DNA of 64,000 nucleotides from Onstottus_B arcticum. GTDB lineage: Bacteria > Acidobacteriota > Blastocatellia > UBA7656. Of this stretch, positions 53,627 to 61,589 are shown one piece after another (position 1 is the first letter of the stretch; each line of letters begins with the position of its first letter). The notes beneath the pieces were generated by a model that saw only the letters and a list, made by a program, of their open reading frames with translations, was not told the DNA's origin and searched no databases. Position numbers and translations under genes: made by a program. Location of the stretch: contig JBBPIE010000019.1 of the NCBI GenBank assembly GCA_038040485.1, positions 61,429 to 125,428 of the forward strand. Direction: 5' to 3'.

Positions 53627-54334
53627 GATGACCAAGACCCCGACGATGACGACGGACAATACCACTATGAACCGCCAACTTACTTTGGGTTGGAAATGGG
53701 TTTTGGTGATGGATTGAACAATCCGATGGCCAGGGTCGGGCATGACTCGTCAAAGGACCTCGAACCGAACCCCATATCGTTTGATCAATGCCAACGTGCG
53801 CTCCAAGAATCACTGTCGACGAGGCTCGGAAAGAATAAAGGAAGTGCTCCCAGCGTGTCGCAGTTTTTTGCGGCAGAGAGCGCGGCCAAAGCTAGCGGAG
53901 TCAGCCTAAGCTTGTTACTTAGTACCTGGTTCATTGAGAACAGTTTCCTGACCGATCCGCGCAACAATCCCAAGGGCCCGGCGTACGGCCCGATGCAACT
54001 CCTACCGGCAACAGCTCGCCAATACATGCAAGGTTCCGGATACTCCATGGAGGAGATACTCGGTGACACTAGCTCAAGGCGCGTATTTACAGGGAGTGTC
54101 GAAGCTAATCTCACCGTTGGAGGACTGTTCCTTGCGGACCTAGTAAGCAAGACCGGGGGAAATCTCGCTATGGCGGGCGCAGCGTACCTAGGACAAAATG
54201 CCGTCATAGGCAGGACCCCGGATCAGCTCAAAGGCGCATATAAGGCCAGATACAACGAATACAAAGGCATACTCTCCGATTTTGAATGGTTCGGTTATTG
54301 TATGAGGGAAGCTTCGAGACAAATGGGAGGATGA
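52949..54334 (+). CDS. Orphan Rhs C-terminal cassette with lysozyme/transglycosylase-like tip
   Basis: The reading frame encodes the end of an Rhs core (YTYDAENRLVSVDGGATAQY to NPVNRVDPLGL, residue about 226) and a different tip of about 235 residues. The tip holds LLSTWFIENSF with Glu330, then YGPMQLLPATARQYM (346-360), the Glu and G(L/P)MQ(L)LPxTA pattern of SLT-type lytic transglycosylases/lysozymes. It has no export signal and its GTG start (52949) lies inside the core, so it is probably silent until recombined onto the full Rhs gene. Its stop overlaps the ATG of the next gene (ATGA, 54331-54334). Confidence 0.8.
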   Translation: MTNNGSTVNYTYDAAGNVTNDGLHSYTYDAENRLVSVDGGATAQYRYDHQNRRVTKIVGSSWTHYVWQGSQVIGEHDATTAYSTNPTYQVKSARLDYIYAVGRMIQSRQRTSSTGPWTSLYFLSDRLSVRMTLDTSGSVVGRQAHLPFGEDFGESGSQEKHHLVSYEHDGESGIEYAINREYSAGTGRFQSADPYRASGYMVDPQSWNRYSYTRDNPVNRVDPLGLDDQDPDDDDGQYHYEPPTYFGLEMGFGDGLNNPMARVGHDSSKDLEPNPISFDQCQRALQESLSTRLGKNKGSAPSVSQFFAAESAAKASGVSLSLLLSTWFIENSFLTDPRNNPKGPAYGPMQLLPATARQYMQGSGYSMEEILGDTSSRRVFTGSVEANLTVGGLFLADLVSKTGGNLAMAGAAYLGQNAVIGRTPDQLKGAYKARYNEYKGILSDFEWFGYCMREASRQMGG

Positions 54335-55317
54335 TGCGCGACCACCAGCACTCGAAACACCTTTCTAAGAAGCGGGTCCTTCATGTCGCGCTTTGGGCAT
54401 CCCTTTTGGCAGTTTCCGGTTCTTTTTCGCAAGACAACGTTAAGATACCGAAGGCCAATACCGATCGGCCAACGGACCAGCAGTCGCGAGATGATAGCCC
54501 GCAGGACAAAGTCAGCCCAGAATTGGCGGCTCTTCTAGAACGCGAACAGCAAATAGTAAAGCCATTTGCCTGGGGGGCTTTTGGCGGCATCGACGAGAAA
54601 TATCAGGTTGTCGGCATCGACAAAGATGGCCGGCTCAAGGCGGTTATTCTCGCCAAGGGGGCTAGCGGTTATCAGGTTGTACGATCCGGTCCGCACGCGG
54701 AAAGACAGGACGTCTTGATTGACCATAGTGGTTCGCTTCGCTTGGCGGACCTTCAACCAGACGAAGAGTTTCCTTTCAGATCGGACGTTCTGACTCTGGA
54801 GGACTGCGAGGTGCACTTTGTTCTTTCCTGGCGGGCACTCAATCGTTCATTTCGGAAGAGATCGTTCTTGACTGGGATAGATGTGAGGATAATCGTCAAA
54901 AAAGACTCGAAGATTGTTTCAAACGAACGTGCGGGATTCTCCTTTTTCGGGTTCAGAGAACCGCTTAAGAAAGACATCAACCGCGATGGCAAAATGGATT
55001 ATGTTTTTGTGGGTCAAGACAATTCTAATAGCATTTGCATTTGGACATTAGAGCCCGACTGTACCGTCAAGCCAATCTTGTTCGAGTTTAAGGAAGAAGG
55101 AACGCCGATCCGCGAAAGATGTGTGTCAGGGCGAGAGCTCTTTTTGAAACCGGACAAGCAAAGCGGAAGTGAGGATGTGCACATCAGGTGGTCTGAATCT
55201 TATGTCGAGAACGGAAGGCCCTATTGGCGAATAGCCGAAGACGTTTACAAGTGGGATTCGCGAGACGGGGTTTATCGAAAGGCAGGCGTTTCCAGTTGGC
55301 TAAAAAGAGCTGACTAG
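54331..55317 (+). CDS. Exported protein, candidate immunity protein of the orphan tip
   Basis: This 328-residue protein starts at MMRDHQHSKHLS, overlapping the cassette stop by ATGA with GGGAGG just upstream. A signal peptide (HVALWASLLAVSGSFSQ) implies export, matching a peptidoglycan-cleaving tip. The body is acidic and beta-rich (FEFKEEGTPIRERCVSGREL), with DINRDGKMD, an EF-hand-like calcium loop. No known family is recognised. Position, coupling and export together suggest an immunity role; this is inference. An in-frame second ATG at 54334 is an alternative start. Confidence 0.6.
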   Translation: MMRDHQHSKHLSKKRVLHVALWASLLAVSGSFSQDNVKIPKANTDRPTDQQSRDDSPQDKVSPELAALLEREQQIVKPFAWGAFGGIDEKYQVVGIDKDGRLKAVILAKGASGYQVVRSGPHAERQDVLIDHSGSLRLADLQPDEEFPFRSDVLTLEDCEVHFVLSWRALNRSFRKRSFLTGIDVRIIVKKDSKIVSNERAGFSFFGFREPLKKDINRDGKMDYVFVGQDNSNSICIWTLEPDCTVKPILFEFKEEGTPIRERCVSGRELFLKPDKQSGSEDVHIRWSESYVENGRPYWRIAEDVYKWDSRDGVYRKAGVSSWLKRAD

Positions 55318-55839
55318 AGGCCGCGTAATAGACGAAAGCAACACGTGCCAACGCTAGCCGCTATATGAGTATACGGACTGGCTCAAGGTCGGGATATTCG
55401 GTGTGCCGATTCTAAGCTCGCGGGCAATCAGGGTCGAGGTACTTATTGTTTGATTAACTTTAAAGGCTATCAACTAACCCCAAAGGATCGCGCATTTGAG
55501 TGGATAGAGCTTGAGATAGAGTTACCAACGCCAAACCGGATATCGCGGCAATAAGGGCGCTCCGCAATCGTTGAAGAGCGTTCCCCCAGGATCAAATAAC
55601 ACCTCTCGCCACCCAGTGCGATGAACTTCAAGCATGGCCGTCGGCCATCATGTCTTCAGCCTCCATTCTCAACCAAAGCACATAAGCATGAACAGCCTCG
55701 AATTCAAGACGCCGAAGCAACCAACCGTGACAGTGTGACAAGCAAGAGTCGTCAAAGATAGATCGGAAAATCTTTTAGTTTCTCACTGCTGTTGTTATCA
55801 TCTGGCGACGAGCAGAAGTTCGGGATCAAAAGGGAAACA
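55318..55839. other. 522-bp region with possible gene remnant
   Basis: No complete gene was recognised. On the plus strand 55369-55554 is open for 61 codons without an ATG (CADSKLAGNQGRGTYCLINF near its middle) and could be a remnant of another Rhs tip or immunity gene. The rest shows no repeat or hairpin of note. The mreB promoter should lie near its end. Confidence 0.35.
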
Positions 55840-56874
55840 ATGAGATTCTCAATAGCTAATCCGTTCACCGAGGACCTTGCGGTAGACCTGGGCACCGTTC
55901 ACACCTTCATCTACGGGCGCGGACGCGGGATGGTTGTCAATGAGCCTTCACTCGTTGCAAACGACCGCGTCACCGGGGAAGTCATTGCGGTCGGCAACGA
56001 AGCTCTGGAAATGCTCGGGCGCTCGCCCGAAGACGTCGAAGTCGTTTACCCGATGCAAGACGGAGTAGTCGCTGACTCCGAGCTAGCGCAGAAGATGCTT
56101 CAGAAATTCGTGCGCAAGGCTCGCGGCGGGCGTGCGCGGTTTTCGCGGCGCATCATACACAGCGTGCCGTCGGGGATTAGCTCGGTCGAGCGATTTGCGA
56201 TTCGCGAAGTGGTTCGCGGGATCGGCGCAAGCCGTGTCTATCTTGTCGAAGAAGGACTGGCGGCGGCGATCGGCGCAAAGCTTCCGGTGGCTGAGATGAA
56301 AGCTTCGATGGTGGTCGATGTGGGCGGGGCTACGACGTCGATCGCGGTGGCTGCCAACGCGGGCATCGTCGAGTCCGAGACGCTACGCATCGGCGGGTTG
56401 GACATGGACCGCGCGATCACCGAATACATAAAACGCGAGCGCCGCGTGCTGATTGGCGAACGGACGGCCGAGCGCTTGAAGATGGTGCTTGGTTCGGCTA
56501 CCGACCCGGTCGAAGATCACAAGAGCGTGGTCAAGGGTCAGAACATGAGCGAGGGTGGCCCGGAAGTCATCGAGGTCTCGTCTCACGAGATTCACAACGC
56601 GATAGACATCGTTGTTAAGCAGATCGTTGAAGCTGTGCGCGCAGTGCTCGAGAGGCTTCCGCCGGAAGTAGCCGGCGACGTGCACGATCGAGGCATGGTC
56701 TTGACCGGCGGGATGGCGTTGCTGGCCGGTCTTGATGAACGCATAGCCGAGGGAACGAAGCTCAAGGTTTCGGTTGCCGAGAGCCCGCGGCAATCAGTAG
56801 GACGCGGGCTGATCGCGCTTTATGATCAGCCGCTGTTGCTTCGCCGAGTCGCGCGAAACATCGAGATGGGTTGA
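55840..56874 (+). CDS. mreB: MreB-family actin-like protein
   Basis: This 344-residue protein starts at MRFSIANPFTEDLAVDLGTV (55840, AAGGGA upstream). Actin-fold motifs: DLGTVHTFIYGRGRG (phosphate 1), VYLVEEGLAAAIGAKLP, VVDVGGATTSIAV (phosphate 2) and RGMVLTGGMALLAGLDE (adenosine), ending GRGLIALYDQPL. Known role: membrane-bound filaments that guide lateral cell-wall synthesis. No mreC or mreD follows, so it may be a paralogue rather than the main gene. The PIG-L gene ends 32 bases downstream, convergent. Confidence 0.92.
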   Translation: MRFSIANPFTEDLAVDLGTVHTFIYGRGRGMVVNEPSLVANDRVTGEVIAVGNEALEMLGRSPEDVEVVYPMQDGVVADSELAQKMLQKFVRKARGGRARFSRRIIHSVPSGISSVERFAIREVVRGIGASRVYLVEEGLAAAIGAKLPVAEMKASMVVDVGGATTSIAVAANAGIVESETLRIGGLDMDRAITEYIKRERRVLIGERTAERLKMVLGSATDPVEDHKSVVKGQNMSEGGPEVIEVSSHEIHNAIDIVVKQIVEAVRAVLERLPPEVAGDVHDRGMVLTGGMALLAGLDERIAEGTKLKVSVAESPRQSVGRGLIALYDQPLLLRRVARNIEMG

Positions 56875-56906
56875 GACTATCCGCGAACAACGCGAATCCG
56901 CGCGAA

Positions 56907-59513
56907 TTATTGGCCAGTGGGTTTTTCGCTTCGAACACGGCGAGGCCTCGAGTTCGTTTTGGGAAAGCTCACGAAGTTCGCAAGCATTCTATACGCGCCC
57001 GGGTTCATTGCGATCAACTGGCTGCGCCAGTTGAAACTTGTAAAAACGTAAGACCCTTCGCCGTAGCGCGCGACCAGCAAGCCGCCCTGACTCGGGCTCT
57101 CGCCAGGGTCACTTGATTCAAGGAGCGGCGTGAACTTGCTGGACCATTCGCGCGGAAGATTCACCGCCTGATCACTCACCCAGCCATCGAAATCCTTTCC
57201 CGTTATCCTGTTCGGCTTTGACAGTAGCGGGTGATCTTCGTCCAGTATCCTGACCGGCGCGTTCTCAGAAGCGACGCGATCCGCCGACAGCTTGATCGGG
57301 TACGGCGCAAATGGAGACCGGCTGGTGATGAGGTTCCAATCGTCGGGCCGCTGATCAAAGACGACAAGGTTCCCACCTTCCTTCACGTATTTCAGCAGGC
57401 AGGAGTTCTTCAACATCAAGTCCGGCCTTGTGAGGTAAGCGCAGCTATCAATGACGATCGTGTCGAAGCGAGCAAGATCGCTGCAACCGGCTGCTTTCCC
57501 CGATCCGTTGTCGGCTCGCGCCATGTTCTCGACTGCGATCTCGCTCGCTGTAATGCCAAGCTGGTAGAGCGCGTCGGCGAGCCACGCGGTGCCGCCGCTG
57601 ATGTAGCCGACATTCAAGGCTTCGGCAACCTCGAAGCCGATTAGATGGATGAGGATCTTCGCGAGCCCGAGGGGTTCAGGCGATGCCGGCTTTTCGCGCC
57701 GGAACTCGAGCAGCACATCGGGCGCAAGCGGCGGCTTCAGAATCGGCAGCTTTAGATTGAGCTTGATCGCGATCTCTTCGTCTTCACGCGTGAACCGGAG
57801 GCGCACAGGTTCGTAGCCGTCGTCCGTTAGCGCGAGCGGCACGACCCAAAGCGCGCCAGCCAGCGGGCCGTGTGTCCGGTTGCGAACGCGAACCGGGACT
57901 TCGATCGCGCGGGGCTTCGACCAGTCCGTCAAGATGGCGAACGGAATAGTCGAGATCTCGACCGAGGACGAAACGTCGTATCGCGCCAGCGCCGCGAGAG
58001 GAATGCTCACGTCGCGAAGTCCTACGTCTCCGAGAACGCCCAGCCGATGGCCGAACGGCTCGGCCGGCAAAGCGCCCGGAAGCGACGAGCCAATCGGATA
58101 GTATTGTTCATCATGAAGGTGGCCGGCGCGTGGCAGCGTTGGCTCGGCGTCTTTGGGTATCTCGTACTCCATGTCACGCGAAGTCGAGGCGTTCTGAGCG
58201 ACCCAGACTGCGTCTGAACTCTTGTATTCCGGATTGGCAGACACGGTCGACGCGAGCGCCTCGGGCATTCGCATCACGACCGGCAAGGGGCGCGAGCTCC
58301 CGTTGCGGAGGACCGCGCGCGCTGCGAGCTTCTGTCCGGGCACTGCTATGCGATCGCTTATCGTGACTTCCAGGCTAAGCCCGAGCAGCATGGCAAGCGC
58401 GTGTTCGAGCGAAGCGGTGAATCGAATGACGCGGCCGTATTCCGCGCCGTAGCGCGACTGCAACTGTTCAGCGGAGCCTTCGGCTCGTTTCTCGAGGAGC
58501 TTATCGTAAAGCGCGTCAATCAACTCGGAGGGTTTGGTCGTCGCTTCGAGAACCGATAGATCGCCTACGCGCGGCGCTTCTATCGAGCGGCGAAGGTTTT
58601 CAGCGAGCGTCAACCCCGCGACCAACGAGCTTCCATCAAGCCTTTCCGAGGGCGCCGCAGCGATCAACTTATAGTGACTCTTCTCGTGGTCTGGCGGCGG
58701 AGCATCGAGGCTTCCGGATAATCGGATCGAGGCGTTTCTTCGACGCGCAGCCAAGCCGATCTCGGCGTAGCTTTGTCCGCGAGCGGCGTCCCGCTCGCTC
58801 AGGGTTACGGACACGTCGGCTCGTGAATCGCCGGCTCGTTCGAACAGGCGGCGGACGCGCCAGGGCCCGGAACCGGCTTCGGGAGCCCGCTCCGGGTTGG
58901 CCGACTCGTCGAAGGCCTCGCGCGTGAGCTGTGCGAGGGCTTGCTGTTGCCCATCGCCGGTGGCCGGGTTGTGATTCGTGATGATCACGTCCGGGCGTAG
59001 CGATCGAATCGCGCGTACTAGCTTTCCGAGCGCGTCGTCGTGACCCCAAACGCTCAACGCTTCGTTGGCCGATTTCGAGTAGCCGAAATCTCGCAGGTTG
59101 AGAAAAAACAAATCGGCCCCAAGCACGCGCGCCGCTTCAAGAGCCTCGCGAGTGCGAGTGAAGCCAGGCTCAGCGCCGGTGTCGCCGCAAGTCGCGCGGT
59201 CGCCAGTTTCGCCTCGAGTCGCAAATAGCAGCACAGTCCGCGCCCCAAGCGCTTTGCGATAATAGGCCAGAGTGCCCTCATCCGCATCGCCTGGGCGGAC
59301 GCCGATGCTCAGGACGGTGTACGGATTCGTGAGGTCGCGAAGCGACTGGTCGAGCGCGACGCTTCCGCGCTCTTCAGGAGGAAGCGCTAGCGAGGAGCGC
59401 TCCGTTTGCGCCGCTAAAGCCGCCGCGGTAACGCGGAAACCTGTTGGGTTCGAGCCGATCAGCAGCGCAAGCGCTGCTAGAACCGAGCACGCTCTCTTGA
59501 GATTCATCGTCAT
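56907..59513 (-). CDS. PIG-L (LmbE)-family protein, likely metal-ligand deficient
   Basis: This 868-residue exported protein has a signal peptide and a PIG-L-like Rossmann region (about 65-230) with LLFATRGETGDRATCGD, DLFFLNLRDFGYSKSANEAL and the IRSLRPDVIITNH motif. The usual AHPDD zinc motif is replaced by VRPGD (72-76): His and the first Asp are lost. The second site His cluster reads TNHNPATGDGQQQALA instead of GHGHHQ. The long C-terminal half holds beta sandwich and amidotransferase-like regions (YVKEGGNLVVFDQRP). It is therefore a probable pseudo-enzyme of the large PIG-L group. Convergent with mreB. Confidence 0.82.
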   Translation of the reverse strand: MTMNLKRACSVLAALALLIGSNPTGFRVTAAALAAQTERSSLALPPEERGSVALDQSLRDLTNPYTVLSIGVRPGDADEGTLAYYRKALGARTVLLFATRGETGDRATCGDTGAEPGFTRTREALEAARVLGADLFFLNLRDFGYSKSANEALSVWGHDDALGKLVRAIRSLRPDVIITNHNPATGDGQQQALAQLTREAFDESANPERAPEAGSGPWRVRRLFERAGDSRADVSVTLSERDAARGQSYAEIGLAARRRNASIRLSGSLDAPPPDHEKSHYKLIAAAPSERLDGSSLVAGLTLAENLRRSIEAPRVGDLSVLEATTKPSELIDALYDKLLEKRAEGSAEQLQSRYGAEYGRVIRFTASLEHALAMLLGLSLEVTISDRIAVPGQKLAARAVLRNGSSRPLPVVMRMPEALASTVSANPEYKSSDAVWVAQNASTSRDMEYEIPKDAEPTLPRAGHLHDEQYYPIGSSLPGALPAEPFGHRLGVLGDVGLRDVSIPLAALARYDVSSSVEISTIPFAILTDWSKPRAIEVPVRVRNRTHGPLAGALWVVPLALTDDGYEPVRLRFTREDEEIAIKLNLKLPILKPPLAPDVLLEFRREKPASPEPLGLAKILIHLIGFEVAEALNVGYISGGTAWLADALYQLGITASEIAVENMARADNGSGKAAGCSDLARFDTIVIDSCAYLTRPDLMLKNSCLLKYVKEGGNLVVFDQRPDDWNLITSRSPFAPYPIKLSADRVASENAPVRILDEDHPLLSKPNRITGKDFDGWVSDQAVNLPREWSSKFTPLLESSDPGESPSQGGLLVARYGEGSYVFTSFNWRSQLIAMNPGAYRMLANFVSFPKTNSRPRRVRSEKPTGQ

Positions 59514-59644
59514 TCGATAGTTAAACGCGCGGCAGAGCAGGCGTGGATCATTTTATCATTGTCGGGCGCTATGCTAGCATTCCCGCCAATTGTTTCGGGA
59601 TAGACGAGGCTCGTCACCCGGGCGAGGTTGCCGATGGTTAGACT

Positions 59645-61435
59645 ATGGCCTTCAAGAAAAAGAAGAAAGCAGGTGAGTCAAAGACCAAGCCGCATGCGAT
59701 GAGCGTCCGCGACACCAGACTGCTCGTAGCCCTGCTCTGCATCGCGCTATCTGCCATCGCGGTCGTTCCTTTCTTTTTCATGGGAAGCTCGGACCAAGGC
59801 GATCTCGGGCTTTCGCTGCGCATGCCGAATACCCACGATATGTTTCTTCACTACGACCAGATGAAGTCGTTCTACAACGGGCTTGCAGCGGGCGAGATCT
59901 ACCCGCGATGGGAAGAAGACACCAATAGGGGATTTGGCGCTGCGACGACAATCTACTATCCGCCGGCCATCTACTATGTGACTTCTGCGTTTTACTTTGT
60001 CACGCGCGATTGGCTGCGCGCGCTGTTGGATGCGCACCTGTTGATGATGATCGCGTCGGCGGCCGCGATGTACCTCTACGCTCGCGAAGCGATGGGCCGG
60101 CGGGCGGCCCTGGTCGCGATGGCGGCCTACATATTCCTTCCGTATCACCTTGCCGATCAATATCAGCGCGGCGCGCTCGCCGAGTTGCTCGGATTCATCT
60201 GGATGCCGCTGATCCTGCTATTCAGCGAACGGCTGATGAGCCAGGAACAGAAGGACACAAAGCTCAGCGGTAAGCTCGCAGCGGTTGCTTTGCTGGCGTT
60301 GAGCTACGGCGGGTTTCTCTGGTCGCATCCGCCGACTGCATATCAGTTCACCCTGGGTTTCGGACTCTATGTGGCGGTCAGAGCGCTGATGACGCGGCGT
60401 TGGAAGGGATTGATTTGGATAGGAGGGGGAGTCGTCATTGGGCTTGCGCTGTCGGCTGCGTACATCCTGCCTGCGTTTCTCGAGCAAGACTTGATTCATC
60501 GCGAGTACATCGCCGAGACGTGGCCGTATCACAAGACCTACGTCTTCGTTCACGATCTCTACAACGCCGAAGTGCATCGCGGGTTCTTTCATAGCATTGA
60601 CGCGATGTGGATCTTCGGGACACTGGTGATTGTCGCGTGCGCCTTGCTCATGAAATTCAAGCTGCCGGTTTCGCTACTCGAGCCCGAACTCAGGCTAAGA
60701 ATGAAATTGTGGATCGTGCTTGGAGTTTTTACGAGCTTCATGATGGTGAAGCTGTCACAGCCGCTGGGCATGCTCATCCCCAAGATCGACATCGGCGTTT
60801 TCACCTGGCGAATGTTGTCGATCACTACGCTGGTAACCGCGTTGGTTGCGGGCGCTTGCGCGCAGGCTGCGATCGAGACGGCAGGGAAACGACTGCGCAC
60901 CGAGCGGGCCGTGTTTGGCTCGCTTGCGCTGGCGGCAGCGGTCGGAGGTTTGCTCTTTAGCGCGACAGCCGTCGCCGGTCCAATGATGTCTGCGCCGGTA
61001 TTCGTCCCGGTCTCGGAGCACTTGAACTACGCAACGCTTCCGCGGACCGCGCCCGCTGATCCAGAAGAGCTACCCGACGATCTCCCGCCTGTTGAGATTG
61101 AGGGAGATCACGGAACGGTCACGGTTGAGCGGTGGGAACCGGAGCATCGAATTATTCACGCCGAGTTGGAAGCGGAAGACCGGCTTCGGGTTCGCACGTT
61201 CAACTTCCCGGGTTGGACCGCGATGGTTGACGGTCAGCGGGTGGACATCGCAACGGATGAGGAAATGGGCGACATAGGCATCGATCTGCAACCCGGCAGT
61301 CACCGAGTGACGCTGGACTTTCTCGACACACCCGCGAGGCGCGCCGGCAAGATCATCACGATTTCCGCCCTGGGTTTGTTGCTGGTGCTACTGTGTGCGC
61401 CGCTTGCGAGCCGGGTGTTTCGGACGGCTAGCTGA
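59645..61435 (+). CDS. Polytopic membrane protein (YfhO/GT-C-like)
   Basis: This 596-residue protein has a basic N-terminus (MAFKKKKKAGESKTKPHA), about ten TM helices and a short C-terminal beta domain. Motifs HYDQMKSFYNGLAAGEIYPR and GFGAATTIYYPPAIYY in the first periplasmic loop match '6-pyruvoyl-tetrahydropterin synthase-related' membrane proteins, a GT-C-like group. The C-terminal soluble part (FNFPGWTAMVDGQRVDI) recalls the YfhO tail, FPGW.a.vDG. It probably moves or modifies surface glycan; substrate is unknown. It is divergent from the PIG-L gene with 131 bases between. Confidence 0.78.
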   Translation: MAFKKKKKAGESKTKPHAMSVRDTRLLVALLCIALSAIAVVPFFFMGSSDQGDLGLSLRMPNTHDMFLHYDQMKSFYNGLAAGEIYPRWEEDTNRGFGAATTIYYPPAIYYVTSAFYFVTRDWLRALLDAHLLMMIASAAAMYLYAREAMGRRAALVAMAAYIFLPYHLADQYQRGALAELLGFIWMPLILLFSERLMSQEQKDTKLSGKLAAVALLALSYGGFLWSHPPTAYQFTLGFGLYVAVRALMTRRWKGLIWIGGGVVIGLALSAAYILPAFLEQDLIHREYIAETWPYHKTYVFVHDLYNAEVHRGFFHSIDAMWIFGTLVIVACALLMKFKLPVSLLEPELRLRMKLWIVLGVFTSFMMVKLSQPLGMLIPKIDIGVFTWRMLSITTLVTALVAGACAQAAIETAGKRLRTERAVFGSLALAAAVGGLLFSATAVAGPMMSAPVFVPVSEHLNYATLPRTAPADPEELPDDLPPVEIEGDHGTVTVERWEPEHRIIHAELEAEDRLRVRTFNFPGWTAMVDGQRVDIATDEEMGDIGIDLQPGSHRVTLDFLDTPARRAGKIITISALGLLLVLLCAPLASRVFRTAS

Positions 61436-61516
61436 GTAACTGGCCCGCGTGTTTTTCCGGCCGAAAGGCGCTCACCCAGAGGGGGCATATGGCCCGGAAA
61501 TGCGCGCGCGTTTTGC

Positions 61517-61545
61517 TTGACACTGTGGTAGTGCTGTTCAACAAT
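61517..61545 (+). promoter_or_regulatory. Possible sigma-70 promoter of the TPR-HTH gene
   Basis: TTGACA at 61517-61522 and AACAAT at 61540-61545 are 17 bases apart. The -10 box is weak. The start codon follows 45 bases later. Confidence 0.45.
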
Positions 61546-61589
61546 GCGATGGCTTAGCCATCGCACTCGCGACCGAGGAAAGGATAGAA

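Noticed and set aside
55369..55554. 61-codon open stretch after the candidate immunity gene
   Set aside because: It has no start codon or ribosome site and no family match; kept only as a possible remnant.
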